Below are positions 25,432 to 34,848 of a DNA stretch of 46,589 nt, piece by piece. Under the pieces are notes generated by a model, which did no database searches, was not told the DNA's origin, and was given only the letters and a program-made list of their open reading frames with translations. Numbering within the stretch: the stretch's first letter is position 1; every line of letters starts with the position of its first letter. The translations under genes were made by a program, and so were the position numbers. This DNA comes from Candidatus Zhuqueibacterota bacterium (GTDB taxonomy: Bacteria; Zhuqueibacterota; Zhuqueibacteria; Zhuqueibacterales; Zhuqueibacteraceae), in assembly GCA_022616415.1 (NCBI GenBank), contig JAKEEU010000148.1:1-46589 (forward strand), in the 5' to 3' direction.

Positions 25432-25535
25432 TTGCCGGTTATCATGATATTTTTCACTTGCATTTTTTATCATGAGCGTTTAAATTATGTCAATTAAATG
25501 CTTGTTGCTAATTGGTGATCAAAGGCGTATCTGTC

Positions 25536-25820
25536 ATGCATATCAATGATATTGTTTGGCTTGATGATATAGTTGATAAGATTGAATCCGAGCATCATGT
25601 TTACCAAGAAGAGGTTGAAGAAGTATTTTACAACCGACCAAAATATCGAAAAGGCTAAAAGGGAAAATACGAAGGTGAAGATTTGTATTATGCTTATGGC
25701 CGAACCGATAGCGGCCGTTATTTGTTTGTCGTTTTCATTTACAAACTGAATAAAAATGCGTTGATCATCAGCGCCAGAGACATGGATGACGATGAAAGGA
25801 AAAGATATGCCAGAAAATAG
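25536..25820 (+). pseudogene. BrnT-like toxin gene with an in-frame ochre codon
   Basis: Reads MHINDIVWLDDIVDKIESEH, then HVYQEEVEEVFYNRPKYRKG, TAA (25656-25658), and resumes in the same frame with KGKYEGEDLYYAYGRTDSGR, YLFVVFIYKLNKNALIISAR, DMDDDERKRYARK. The EEVEEVF, GEDLYYAYGRT, RYLFVVF and ALIISARDM blocks are those of BrnT-type ribonuclease toxins. Replacing the ochre by a sense codon gives a 94-residue protein of normal BrnT length. The last 14 bases overlap the start of the antitoxin gene, the usual order. Either the toxin is dead or the base is an error. Confidence 0.8.
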
Positions 25821-26076
25821 ACTTCCCGAAGAATTCAAATCCATCGCTGAAATCCAAAATTTTTGGGGTACGCATTCATCTGCTGATTATTGGGATGAGA
25901 TGGAAGATGTTGACCTGCAACTCTCGTCTGCTTTGCAAGCCAAGCTTGAATTAAAAAAGCTGTATAGACTATTGAGCTTGTCGTCCGAGCAGATTGCGGC
26001 AATTGAGTCCAAAGCAAAAATTGCAAATATGAATAGCAAACAGTTAATTTCAACGTGGGTTCTGGAACACGTTTAA
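25807..26076 (+). CDS. BrnA/CopG-like antitoxin
   Basis: 89 residues from MPENRLPEEFKSIAEIQNFW; AAAGGAAAAG precedes this ATG. The EFKSIAEIQNFWGTHSSADYWDEM segment is the recognisable N-terminus of antitoxins paired with BrnT-type toxins (FW.THDSADYWDE). The C-terminal half (LSSEQIAAIESKAKIANMNSKQLISTWV) fits a ribbon-helix-helix DNA-binding region. It overlaps the broken toxin gene. With the toxin interrupted, it may persist as an orphan repressor. Confidence 0.82.
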   Translation: MPENRLPEEFKSIAEIQNFWGTHSSADYWDEMEDVDLQLSSALQAKLELKKLYRLLSLSSEQIAAIESKAKIANMNSKQLISTWVLEHV

Positions 26077-26138
26077 TAAGTGCAACGCAAACGCGTTTTT
26101 GTTCGCAGTTTCGCCTTTTTTTATCTTCGTTACCTCTT

Positions 26139-27329
26139 TCACGCCTTTTTCCTCGGCGGATCAAAAAACGGCGTTTTCACAATCGTCGCGGTCGCTTGGC
26201 GGCGGGCAAATTCGACCGTGATTTCCATATCAACCTTCGTGCCGAGTGCAGCGAACTGGCTCTCCACCGTGCCGATGGCGATGAACTTTTTCAGAATAGG
26301 GGAGAAGGTGCTGCTCGTCGCCTGGCCAATCTGCTTGCCATTTTTATAAATCGGCGCAGCCACGCGTGAGGCGCGGCCGGCAACTTGCGGCGGCAAATCG
26401 GCAGCGGCATACAGCGCTTCCAATTCATCCCAATTGACTTCCAACCCGACGAATTTCCATTTCGGCCCGCGCTTTTTTTCTGCGCGCAAAGCTTGGCGAC
26501 CGACGAAATCGCCTTTGTCGAATTTCACCGCCCATTCCAATCCCGCTTCGAGCGGCGAGGATTTGCGCGCTTCGGTGATGGCCTTGTGGCTCGAAACATA
26601 ATCAATATCACCGAGCAGCAAAGCCGCTTCGACGCGCGCGATGTCCATCGCCACCATGCCGACGGGCATGGCGCCGTAATCTTTGCCTTTCTCCATCAAA
26701 ACGTCCCATAAATTCTCTGCATATTTCGGCGCGACCCACAGTTCATAACCAAGATCGCCGGTGTAGCCGGTGCGCGTGATCGTGAGTGGAATCTCGGCAA
26801 TCTGCCCGTGCGTCAAGCGGAAAAACTTGAGACTCGCAATATCAGTACCGGTAACGACTTGCTGCAGAATCTCACGTGACTTCGGACCTTGGACTGACAA
26901 CGCTGCGAGATCAGCCGATACATCAACGACATTGACATTGAACCCATAGCCGCAGTCCTGAAACCAGCGCAGATTCGGATCGGCTGAGGTAAGGCGAAAA
27001 TGATTGTCGGACAAGCGCGAGACCGTGCCGTCGTCGATCATCTTGCCGCGCTCGTCGCACCACGGCGTATACATCACTTGCCCGACGGCGCATCTCTTTA
27101 CGTCGCGCGTGATGATGCGATCCACGAGCCGCACGGCATCCGGCCCGCTGATTTCGTATTTGAACAATGGCGTCACGTCGATCAACGCTGCGGCATCGCG
27201 AATGGCGTAATATTCACGCTCGTGCGAAATTTCGTAAACGCTGACTGACAAATAACCGGCCCAGTTGCGCCAATCATAGCTTTGGCACAACGGCGCCATG
27301 CGGGAGTAGAAGGGAGAGGGGAGAGGCAT
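26139..27329 (-). CDS. GcvT-like aminomethyltransferase family protein
   Basis: 396 residues, within the GcvT range. Seen: YYAIRDAAALIDVTPLFKYE (in GcvT, the RxxAGLFDVS region), ITRDVKRCAVGQVMYTPWCDERG, LSVQGPKSREIL, TRTGYTGDLGYELWV (strong T-protein signature) and the C-terminal barrel with GKQIGQATSSTFSPILKK. T-protein transfers the aminomethyl carbon to tetrahydrofolate in glycine cleavage; sarcosine/dimethylglycine demethylases and DMSP demethylase share the fold. No gcvH, gcvP or lpd is nearby, so it may act on another methylamine. The ribosome site before the ATG is weak, and a start at the second Met (MAPLCQSYDW) is possible. Confidence 0.88.
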   Translation of the reverse strand: MPLPSPFYSRMAPLCQSYDWRNWAGYLSVSVYEISHEREYYAIRDAAALIDVTPLFKYEISGPDAVRLVDRIITRDVKRCAVGQVMYTPWCDERGKMIDDGTVSRLSDNHFRLTSADPNLRWFQDCGYGFNVNVVDVSADLAALSVQGPKSREILQQVVTGTDIASLKFFRLTHGQIAEIPLTITRTGYTGDLGYELWVAPKYAENLWDVLMEKGKDYGAMPVGMVAMDIARVEAALLLGDIDYVSSHKAITEARKSSPLEAGLEWAVKFDKGDFVGRQALRAEKKRGPKWKFVGLEVNWDELEALYAAADLPPQVAGRASRVAAPIYKNGKQIGQATSSTFSPILKKFIAIGTVESQFAALGTKVDMEITVEFARRQATATIVKTPFFDPPRKKA

Positions 27330-27505
27330 ACTTTGTGATTGGTTTGAGGCAGTGGTTCATGTAAAGTTTTTGAAACATTTTTTGAATAGAAATGTATTCG
27401 AAAAAATTTAGAAAGGCAAGTGATTCTTTTCATGGCTACGCATGGATATAGCATAAACAAAAGCAGGAATGCAATAAAAATAAAAAAGGCAGCACAAAAA
27501 AAGTC

Positions 27506-27534
27506 TTGACACTAATGGAAATTTTCCATAATAT
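27506..27534 (+). promoter_or_regulatory. Consensus sigma-70 promoter with an operator-like palindrome in the spacer
   Basis: TTGACA (27506-27511), exactly 17 bases, TAATAT (27529-27534). The spacer holds ATGGAAA-T-TTTCCAT (27515-27529), a perfect 7-bp dyad filling the space between the two boxes. A repressor bound there would block polymerase. It is 73 bases before the ATG at 27608. Confidence 0.75.
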
Positions 27535-27607
27535 GTTCGCTCCGAATGGGAGGTTGTGCCCCCGGCTTGTGGATGGCGCGGGTTGATTTTGATATTGGAG
27601 CACACCA

Positions 27608-28030
27608 ATGTGCAGATGGCAGAAAACCTTTATTATCCTTTTATTCGCAGTGGGCACGGCTTTCCGGTTGTGGTCATGTTCGGCTCAGATCAGGCAGCAG
27701 GGGCATTGGCTGGACTGTTTGCCAGTCGACGTCAAGCCGGCCGACATCGTTGATGCCGTGCTTATGAGCAAGGGGCCAGCCCGAGACGTGGTCAAAAAAG
27801 TGACCGTGCAAGAGAAACTGATCGAGTTGAACGCCAGTTGCCGCGATGGCAAGCTCGTTGATAGCGGCGGCAGAGAAATTTATTTTTATCGGCTCACCGG
27901 TTGCTGGGGCATGCCGCCGCCGGATCACGAGGAAATTCTGCAACGGCAAGCGGAAGAACTGGAGACCCTCAGAAAACAATACACCGTGGTCGAGTTGACG
28001 TGCAATCCCTCGGGCATGCTACACCAATGA
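27608..28030 (+). CDS. Small exported protein of unknown function
   Basis: 140 residues with an N-terminal basic-hydrophobic segment (WQKTFIILLFAVGTAFRLWSCSAQ), probably an export signal; the Cys might be lipidated, but the preceding residues fit the lipobox poorly. The mature part contains VTVQEKLIELNASCRDGKLVDSGG, EIYFYRLTGCWGMPPPDH and a helix EEILQRQAEELETLRKQYTVVEL. Several Cys suggest disulfides. GGAG about 7 bases before the ATG and a strong promoter upstream support expression. I recall similar short envelope proteins but no function. A 96-base gap precedes the large secreted protein at 28127. Confidence 0.72.
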   Translation: MCRWQKTFIILLFAVGTAFRLWSCSAQIRQQGHWLDCLPVDVKPADIVDAVLMSKGPARDVVKKVTVQEKLIELNASCRDGKLVDSGGREIYFYRLTGCWGMPPPDHEEILQRQAEELETLRKQYTVVELTCNPSGMLHQ

Positions 28031-28126
28031 TCGCAGTCTTGATTTTGATAAGCGAATCGAGCGAATCAAGCGGATTTAAAAATTATTCTTCGCCTCATTC
28101 ATTTCAAAAATCGGAAAGGAGCCCAA

Positions 28127-31100
28127 ATGCGCAAAAACTGGTTTGCTGCCGCCGTTTTTTTAAGTGCCGTTTTCATTGCAACGCTCGCGTGGTTTTACGC
28201 CAGCCGTGAGCGGCGCAACGCAAAAGCCGAAATTTCCAACGTGGGCGCGATTGCCTGGAGTTCTACTTCAAAGGTCAGGGCGGAATTTGAAAAGGCGCCT
28301 GAGGGGCCCAAGCGCATGGATCAGCCGGATGCTTTTTACGAATTTCATCGCGGCATTCGCACCCGCGACGGTGAATCCGGGCCTTCATATAAAATAAACT
28401 ATCAAATCATCGAGCTGCTCAAGGCCAAGAAGGTAAATTCGACATTGGCGTTGAGCAAGGCGAGCAATCGCGAGCCATTGAGCTGGGTCGAGCGCGGCCC
28501 GGGCAACGTCGGCGGCAGAACGCGCGGCCTTATCGTCGATCCGGACGATCCGACGTTCAACACCTGGTTTCTCGGCTCGGTCGGCGGCGGCGTTTGGAAA
28601 ACCACGGACGCCGGCCAAACCTGGCAGGAGCTGACCGCGGGCTTGACGAATTTGGCAACGAGCGCACTGGCGATGTCGGCTTCCAACCCGAACGTGATTT
28701 ACGCCGGCACCGGCGAAGGCTTCGGCAATATCGATCAAATCGCCGGCAACGGCTTGTGGAAATCGATGGATCGCGGCCAAAGCTGGCAGCAAATGGCCAA
28801 TACGATCAACAGCAATTTCAGGCACATCACCCGGGTGATCGTCGATTCGCAAAACGAAAGTGTGCTGCTGGTTTCAACCAGCACCGGCCTTCATCGCAGC
28901 ACCGACGGCGGCCAAACCTGGACGCAGGTTTATACGCCCAGTGCAAGGGCAGAGCAGATCATCGCCAATCCGCAGAATTTCAAAACCCAATTTGCCTCGA
29001 TCAATCGGTATGGCGTCATCAAATCCGTGGACGGCGGCGTAACTTGGCTCGACTCATTTCGTTTTTCCTTGGGTATCGGGCGAATGGAAATCGCCATGGC
29101 GCCATCCGACACCTCCAGGCTTTATATATCAGCGGAAGGCGTGACCCCCAGTCCCGGAGCAAAACTTTATCTTTCCGAAGATGCCGGCGCCAATTGGTCT
29201 TTGGCCAAACCGGAAGACACCGCCAACATCGATTTCCTCGGCGGACAGGGCTGGTATGACAATACGATCGCGGTTCATCCTTATGATGCTAATATCGTTT
29301 TTGCCGGCGGCGTTTCTATTTGGAAATTCGAGGTTCGGCCCGGCCCGCCGACGGCTGATCGCGCGTTCGCTGGAATTGATTTTGTCAATACCGCCTCGTT
29401 TTTAAGCTTGACTAATGTCACCGGCTCATTGAATGGCGTTGTCGTCGGCAACGTTCCGACGCCGGAACAGGTGTCGGTCGAAATCCGATTTGGCCCCGGT
29501 CGATCACAAAAGGCCCACCGCTTCACCGTACCGCCAGGCTCGACGAGCGGCGTTCCGGACGCCAATTACACCTATCGCGATTACATCGATGTTCCTTTCG
29601 AAGTGTGGGACATCGACAACAACCTCCAGCTTATGGTGTCGTTTCGCGACCAGCTCGATGACGGCGCGTTCAATTTGGAAGTTTCCAACTCAGCCCGCTC
29701 GCGCGAGTATATCTTCGTGCAAGCCGTGCCTTATGCCGCGACGCCTGCGCCGGACATCGCCCAAGATGCCGGGCATGTTTTCAAGCAACTTTTCAATATT
29801 TGGCCGGTTTTGCCTGCCAACGGCACTTGGGATCCGGCCAATCTGCCAGCCTCGACTTTCCGAGTTCGCTGGGATAATGTCACCACCAAAAAAATCGCTC
29901 GCAGTATCTTTCAGGATAGCTATCGGCAATTCGGCGGCACGCACAAAGGCGTACACCCCGATCATCACAATTTAGTGCTCATTCCGACAAATCCGGCGCA
30001 GAATGGGTTTCGATTTCTCAACGCCAACGACGGCGGCATTTCTTATTCTGACGACGACGGCGCAACCTTCAAACAAACCGGGCAGGGCTTCAATTTTCCA
30101 GGCGCGCTCACCGGCTATAACACTTCACAATTCTATGGCCTCGATAAAATGAACGGCGCCAGCCGCTACATCGGCGGCACGCAGGATAACGGCTCTTACT
30201 TTTCGCCGGCTGATCCGGATGCGAAGTCCGAATGGGTGTATGCTCCCAGCGGCGACGGCTTCGAGGCGGCTTGGAATTATCGCGATCCCGATAAAATGCT
30301 CGAATCTTCGCAATTCAATAATATTTTTCGCAGCTTGGATGGCGGCTTAACCTGGAGCAATGTTTCGCCGCCCTCGGGGAGCGGCCCGTTTATTACCAAG
30401 ATTGCGAAATCCAAGCAGGATCCAGACTTGGTTTTTGCCACCAGCAGTGCCGGCATTTGGCGATCCGACAACTTTGTCTCGAACTGGACTTTGATACGGA
30501 TGCCGTCGGGTTTTGTCGGCAATAGTCCTTATTCACAAGTTGACATTTCGCTGGTCTCGCCGCAGGTGGTCTGGGCTGGCCGATCCTTCAGCACAACTAC
30601 GCCGATCTTCGTGTCGACGGACGGCGGTTTCACTTTTAATCCTACTCAAACCTATAGCGTGAATCTGGGCTCGGTAACCGGCATTGCGACGCACCCGACC
30701 GACGAGAAGACGGCGTATGTGCTTTTCTCCTTTGCCGGTGCGCCGAAAGTTTTGCGCACCACCGACCTGGGGCAAACGTGGACGGAGCTTTCAGGCTTTG
30801 GCACAAACTCGACCAGCTCCAACGGATTTCCGGATGTGGCAACTTACTGCTTGCTGGTGATGCCGTACGATACGAATATCATTTGGGCCGGCACCGAAAT
30901 CGGCCTCTTTGAATCCCAAGACGGCGGCGCGACCTGGGCGTACGCGGACAACGGTTTGCCGCCGGTGTCAATTTGGGAAATGATTATCGTCAATGACGAG
31001 GTCGCTTTGGCGACGCACGGCCGCGGCATTTGGTCGGTGAGCTTGCCGCAATTGGCCGGCTATGAGCCGCCGGCGGTCATTTTGTCGCCTCGCATTCGCG

Positions 31101-32206
31101 AGCTTGCCGGTGGATTTGGCGGCATGATCAACGCGACGTTTGGGTTGGCCTCGGCTTATGATTCAACCATTGTGACGTTAGACGGAGCGAGATATCTTAA
31201 ATTTGACGCCAACCCGGCAGCCAAAGATACGTCGCTGCAATTGATGATTCCGGTAAGCACACCACATGCGGCAACCTTTTCTTTAGTGAGTTACCGTGAG
31301 GGAAAAATTTATAAATCCAATCCATTCAATCTGCAGTTGTGGCCGTTGCTTCAAGCCCGAGCACAGTACAGCAACAATTTTGATAACCCGACACAAGCCG
31401 CTGCCGATTTTGGCGCTGACGGCCTCGCTTTCAATATCCCAACCGGATTTTCCGATGGGGTGTTAAATTCGCCGCATAATTACGCGATAAATCGAACCTA
31501 CTCTGCGGTCCTTTTGGCGCCTATCATTGTTGCGGCGACTGATGCGACGTTGGAATATAACGATATCGCCATCGTCGAGCCGGGCGAGGATGGCTCGGAA
31601 TTCGGCGACGACGATTTCTACGACTACGTCGTGGTCGAGGCCAGCAATGATTTTGGAAGAACCTGGCGGCCTTTAGCCGACGGTTATGACGCCCGGGCTG
31701 ACACATTGTGGCTGGCCGCCTATAACGCGGGACAACCCGGCACGCCCTCCATGTTCGTCAAACACAAACTGAACCTGCTGGATACGTTCGCGCTTGGCGA
31801 CCAGATTCTCATGCGCTTTCGCTTGTTTTCGGATCCTGGGGCCGTGGGATGGGGATGGGCGGTAGACAGTCTCGTGATCCAGGAAAAAGTGACGTCGGTC
31901 GCCTCATCCGGATCATCCCTTCCTACGGCTTTCAGCTTGGCGCAAAATTATCCGAATCCATTCAATCCGAGCACCAAGATCCAATACGCGCTGCCCAAGC
32001 CAACGGAAGTGCGCTTGACCATTTTCAACACATTCGGGCAGAAAGTGCGGACGCTGATCGACGGTGAGAGAAAAGAGCCCGGCACGTTTGCCGTTGAATG
32101 GGATGGCAAAAATGACGCCGGCCAATCAGTTGCCACCGGCGTGTATTTCTACAAGCTCGCGACAAAAGACTATGTGCGAACGCTGAAGATGCTGCTGGTC
32201 AAGTAA
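28127..32206 (+). CDS. Large secreted BNR/VPS10-type beta-propeller protein with T9SS sorting domain
   Basis: 1359 residues. N-terminal membrane/signal segment (residues 5-25). From about 120 there are sialidase-like/sortilin-type repeats with the Asp-box theme (VWKTTDAGQTWQEL, LWKSMDRGQSWQQM, LHRSTDGGQTWTQV, IFVSTDGGFTF, LRTTDLGQTWTEL, LFESQDGGATWAYA). A central non-propeller insertion (about 430-610) resembles a beta-sandwich. The C-terminal ~90 residues are a T9SS type A sorting domain (FSLAQNYPNPFNPSTKIQYA... VYFYKLATKDYVRTLKMLLVK). The fold suggests extracellular carbohydrate or protein binding; catalytic residues of sialidases cannot be assigned. AAGGAG precedes the ATG. It ends in a strong hairpin terminator. 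The T9SS machinery itself is not in the window. Confidence 0.93.
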   Translation: MRKNWFAAAVFLSAVFIATLAWFYASRERRNAKAEISNVGAIAWSSTSKVRAEFEKAPEGPKRMDQPDAFYEFHRGIRTRDGESGPSYKINYQIIELLKAKKVNSTLALSKASNREPLSWVERGPGNVGGRTRGLIVDPDDPTFNTWFLGSVGGGVWKTTDAGQTWQELTAGLTNLATSALAMSASNPNVIYAGTGEGFGNIDQIAGNGLWKSMDRGQSWQQMANTINSNFRHITRVIVDSQNESVLLVSTSTGLHRSTDGGQTWTQVYTPSARAEQIIANPQNFKTQFASINRYGVIKSVDGGVTWLDSFRFSLGIGRMEIAMAPSDTSRLYISAEGVTPSPGAKLYLSEDAGANWSLAKPEDTANIDFLGGQGWYDNTIAVHPYDANIVFAGGVSIWKFEVRPGPPTADRAFAGIDFVNTASFLSLTNVTGSLNGVVVGNVPTPEQVSVEIRFGPGRSQKAHRFTVPPGSTSGVPDANYTYRDYIDVPFEVWDIDNNLQLMVSFRDQLDDGAFNLEVSNSARSREYIFVQAVPYAATPAPDIAQDAGHVFKQLFNIWPVLPANGTWDPANLPASTFRVRWDNVTTKKIARSIFQDSYRQFGGTHKGVHPDHHNLVLIPTNPAQNGFRFLNANDGGISYSDDDGATFKQTGQGFNFPGALTGYNTSQFYGLDKMNGASRYIGGTQDNGSYFSPADPDAKSEWVYAPSGDGFEAAWNYRDPDKMLESSQFNNIFRSLDGGLTWSNVSPPSGSGPFITKIAKSKQDPDLVFATSSAGIWRSDNFVSNWTLIRMPSGFVGNSPYSQVDISLVSPQVVWAGRSFSTTTPIFVSTDGGFTFNPTQTYSVNLGSVTGIATHPTDEKTAYVLFSFAGAPKVLRTTDLGQTWTELSGFGTNSTSSNGFPDVATYCLLVMPYDTNIIWAGTEIGLFESQDGGATWAYADNGLPPVSIWEMIIVNDEVALATHGRGIWSVSLPQLAGYEPPAVILSPRIRELAGGFGGMINATFGLASAYDSTIVTLDGARYLKFDANPAAKDTSLQLMIPVSTPHAATFSLVSYREGKIYKSNPFNLQLWPLLQARAQYSNNFDNPTQAAADFGADGLAFNIPTGFSDGVLNSPHNYAINRTYSAVLLAPIIVAATDATLEYNDIAIVEPGEDGSEFGDDDFYDYVVVEASNDFGRTWRPLADGYDARADTLWLAAYNAGQPGTPSMFVKHKLNLLDTFALGDQILMRFRLFSDPGAVGWGWAVDSLVIQEKVTSVASSGSSLPTAFSLAQNYPNPFNPSTKIQYALPKPTEVRLTIFNTFGQKVRTLIDGERKEPGTFAVEWDGKNDAGQSVATGVYFYKLATKDYVRTLKMLLVK

Positions 32207-32300
32207 CCCAGTCGGCTCGACTGGGCCGTAGAGGTCAGTTGGCCTGAACGGAAATAGTATCAAATGGCCTGATGGGACAAACCCCAAAACTGCAAGCAAC

Positions 32301-32347
32301 AATCCCACAGAATAAACGTAAAGGTTTTTTCTGTGGGATTTTCTTTT
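32301..32347 (+). terminator. Rho-independent terminator
   Basis: AATCCCACAGAA (32301-32312) and TTCTGTGGGATT (32329-32340) form a perfect 12-bp stem followed by TTCTTTT, 95 bases after the stop of the large propeller gene. Confidence 0.85.
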
Positions 32348-32383
32348 CCAGGACGGCGCGATCTTGAGCCACAGCCAAAGCTC

Positions 32384-32412
32384 TTGACGGAGTGTGCAAT
32401 TTTAGTTATATT
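32384..32412 (+). promoter_or_regulatory. Sigma-70-type promoter for the exporter operon
   Basis: TTGACG (32384-32389), 17-base spacer, TATATT (32407-32412), about 50 bases before the adaptor start. Confidence 0.7.
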
Positions 32413-32463
32413 GTTATGATTCATTAACATTGGCATTATCCTTATTTTAGAAAGAACATGCTC

Positions 32464-33705
32464 ATGGCAGAATCAAATTTGAACGATTTGTCGAAGTTGC
32501 GCATTGATCGCAACCGCGAGTCGAATTCGGACGAAAGCCAGGCGAGCCGCAAATATCTTTTTCTCTTTGGCGGCGTTGCCGTCGCTGCGGTGGCGGTTTT
32601 TATTCTCTTCTTTCGCGGCACTTTCGCTTCGAGTGTTGAAGTGAAGACGTTTACGGTAACGGCCATTTCTCCCGCCCAAGCCGACGCGGTTTTGACGGCG
32701 AGTGGCTACGTCGTGGCGCAGCGCCAAGCCGCCGTGGCCTCGAAAGGCACCGGCCGTTTGGTATACCTCGGCGTTGAGGAAGGTGACCAAGTCAAAGCCG
32801 GACAAATTATTGCCAGATTGGAAAGCAACGATGTTGCGGCGATGCTGGCCCAAGCGAGAGCCAACTTGGCTGTGGCCAAAGCGCATTTGCCGCAATCGCA
32901 AGCTGATCTGCAAGAAGCGACCATTCAATATGAGCGCTACAAAACACTTGTGGCTGAGCAGCTCGTTCCGCGCGCCGATTTCGATGCGGCTGAGGCCCGT
33001 TACAAGCGCGCCGTCGCTACGGTTGCCGCCGACTCAGCAACGATTCGAGCCGCGACCGCGGCTGTGCGTGCGGCGGAGGTCGAGGTTGAAAACACCAACA
33101 TTCGCGCGCCATTCGACGGCACCGTGCTCACCAAAAATGCCGATGTTGGTGAAGTCGTTGCGCCGTTTGGTTCGGCGAGCAGCGCCCGCGCCGCCGTGGT
33201 GTCGATTGCCGACATGTCCTCGTTGGAAGTGGAAGCCGATGTTTCGGAGTCCAACATTCAACGCATCAAACCCGGCCAGCCGTGCGAGATCGTGCTCGAT
33301 GCTTATCAAGACACGCGCTATCCCGGCGTCGTGGGCAAAATCGTGCCGACCGCGGATCGCGCCAAAGCCACGGTGCTGACCAAAATCAAATTCGTCGAGC
33401 GTGACGAGCGCGTCCTGCCGGAGATGAGCGCCAAAGTGGCTTTTCTGGCCAAAGCCTCGGCGGAGAATATTATGAACAGCGCCAAAAAAATCGCCGTATC
33501 GCCGGCCGCCGTTGTCACGCGTGGCGATCAAAAAATCGCTTTTGTCGTTCGCGACGGCAGTGTGACGGAAACGCCCGTCGAAATTGCCGGCACGCTCGGC
33601 AGTCTGCTCGAAGTGCGCAGCGGTTTGGTGGAGGGCAATCAAGTCGTGCTCAATCCGCCGGAGAATATGGCGACGGGCACGAAGGTGGAAGTGGCGGCGA
33701 AGTAG
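32464..33705 (+). CDS. Efflux periplasmic adaptor subunit (MacA/HlyD family)
   Basis: 413 residues from MAESNLNDLSK; GAAAG is 9 bases before this ATG but only 3 before the ATG two codons earlier. A cytoplasmic head of about 35 residues precedes one membrane helix (YLFLFGGVAVAAVAVFILFF). Then come a lipoyl/barrel half (ASKGTGRLVYLGVEEGDQVKAG), an alpha hairpin (about 120-200: LAQARANLAVAKAHLPQSQADLQEA), the second lipoyl half (IRAPFDGTVLTKNADVGEVV), a beta-barrel and a membrane-proximal domain. Such adaptors bridge an inner-membrane MacB-type ABC pump to the outer membrane; the ATPase and two permeases follow. No TolC-like gene is seen here. Confidence 0.92.
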   Translation: MAESNLNDLSKLRIDRNRESNSDESQASRKYLFLFGGVAVAAVAVFILFFRGTFASSVEVKTFTVTAISPAQADAVLTASGYVVAQRQAAVASKGTGRLVYLGVEEGDQVKAGQIIARLESNDVAAMLAQARANLAVAKAHLPQSQADLQEATIQYERYKTLVAEQLVPRADFDAAEARYKRAVATVAADSATIRAATAAVRAAEVEVENTNIRAPFDGTVLTKNADVGEVVAPFGSASSARAAVVSIADMSSLEVEADVSESNIQRIKPGQPCEIVLDAYQDTRYPGVVGKIVPTADRAKATVLTKIKFVERDERVLPEMSAKVAFLAKASAENIMNSAKKIAVSPAAVVTRGDQKIAFVVRDGSVTETPVEIAGTLGSLLEVRSGLVEGNQVVLNPPENMATGTKVEVAAK

Positions 33706-33770
33706 GTAAACCTAATGCCATTAGATGGCATCGGGAACATATCTTTGTCATCTGATTTTCGAGGAAGAAC

Positions 33771-33968
33771 ATGAAGAAAGATAAAGACGACATCATCTAC
33801 TCATTGAGCATCGAAGACATTCAAACAGTTGCTCTTGAGGAAATTGGCAGGGAATTAACTGCAAAGGAAATCGAAAAGATAAAGGACTTAATTGCCAAAA
33901 ACATCAATTGGTACGACGCAATTCTCGACTCAATAAATGCCAAGATTGATTTGAGAAATGACAAATAG
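33771..33968 (+). CDS. Small acidic helical protein inside the exporter operon
   Basis: 65 residues (DDIIYSLSIEDIQTVALEEI, GRELTAKEIEKIKDLIAKNI, NWYDAILDSI), no signal or membrane segment. AGGAAG lies about 3 bases before the ATG. Codon use and the 65-base spacing suit a real gene. I do not know a function. It lies between the adaptor and the ATPase, so it is probably co-transcribed, perhaps by chance insertion. Confidence 0.65.
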   Translation: MKKDKDDIIYSLSIEDIQTVALEEIGRELTAKEIEKIKDLIAKNINWYDAILDSINAKIDLRNDK

Positions 33969-34074
33969 AACTGAATTTTAAATCAAGAGCAAGCTACTGA
34001 CATGGGGTTGTCACGAGAGATGTTTATATTGCTAAAAAATGAATCGTTGAAATAACTTCTACAGGAAAGGAAAT

Positions 34075-34752
34075 ATGCTGAATCACAACATCGTCGCAGT
34101 GCAAAGCGTCTCGAAATCCTACCGGCGAGACAGCATCAAAATTCCCGTACTCGAAAATATCAACCTGTCTGTGCCGGAAGGCGAGTTTCTGGCGCTGATG
34201 GGTCCCTCCGGTTCGGGAAAGACTACGCTGCTCAATCTCATTGCCGGCATTGATCGGCCGGATACGGGAGTGATCACCGTGGCAAACGATGAAGTCACCA
34301 AATTGTCAGAATCACAATTGGCCAACTGGCGCGCGCGCCACATCGGCTTCGTCTTTCAGTTTTATAATCTCTTGCCGGTTTTGACCGCGTATGAGAACGT
34401 CGAATTGCCGCTGCTCTTGACCAAGCTCTCGAAGAAAGATCGCGACGAGCGCGTAAAGATCGCGCTCAACGTCGTCGGCCTCGGCGACCGCATGAAGCAT
34501 TACCCCAAACAGCTTTCCGGCGGCCAACAACAGCGCGTGGCAATTGCCCGCGCAATTGTCGCCGACCCGACCGTTGTCGTTGCCGATGAGCCGACCGGCG
34601 ATCTTGACAAAATCTCGGCAGTTGAAATTCTGGCGTTGCTCGAACGCTTGAACCAAGAGTTCAAGAAAACCATTGTCATGGTCACGCACGATCAGCGCGC
34701 CGCAGAAAAGGCGCACACCGTCCGGCATCTCGATAAAGGTGAGCTGGTGTAA
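34075..34752 (+). CDS. ABC transporter ATP-binding protein (MacB/LolD type)
   Basis: 225 residues. Walker [16 protein letters not shown]-loop [21 protein letters not shown], signature [16 protein letters not shown], Walker [13 protein letters not shown] and H-loop MVTHDQRAA are all intact. The [16 protein letters not shown] stretch is typical of the MacB/LolD/FtsE branch, which powers export or mechanotransmission rather than import. AGGAAAGG stands just before the ATG. It is followed by two FtsX-type permeases, which probably form the heterodimeric membrane part. Confidence 0.95.
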   Translation: MLNHNIVAVQSVSKSYRRDSIKIPVLENINLSVPEGEFLALMGPSGSGKTTLLNLIAGIDRPDTGVITVANDEVTKLSESQLANWRARHIGFVFQFYNLLPVLTAYENVELPLLLTKLSKKDRDERVKIALNVVGLGDRMKHYPKQLSGGQQQRVAIARAIVADPTVVVADEPTGDLDKISAVEILALLERLNQEFKKTIVMVTHDQRAAEKAHTVRHLDKGELV

Positions 34753-34848
34753 AAACAGTGAGCGGTATTCAGTGACCAGTATTCAGTATGACACGGATTA
34801 CTGATTTCAGATGACCGGCAATAACCAAAAATTAACCCATGGCTCACG

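Noticed and set aside
27377..27409. AT-rich hairpin (TTTTTTGAATA / TATTCGAAAAAA) as a terminator
   Set aside because: It lies upstream of the GcvT-like gene on its own strand, with no gene ending into it on either strand.
27546..27767. Alternative plus-strand frame upstream of the small exported protein
   Set aside because: Different frame from the gene at 27608, no ribosome site, product lacks a signal or recognisable pattern; it includes the promoter-proximal leader.
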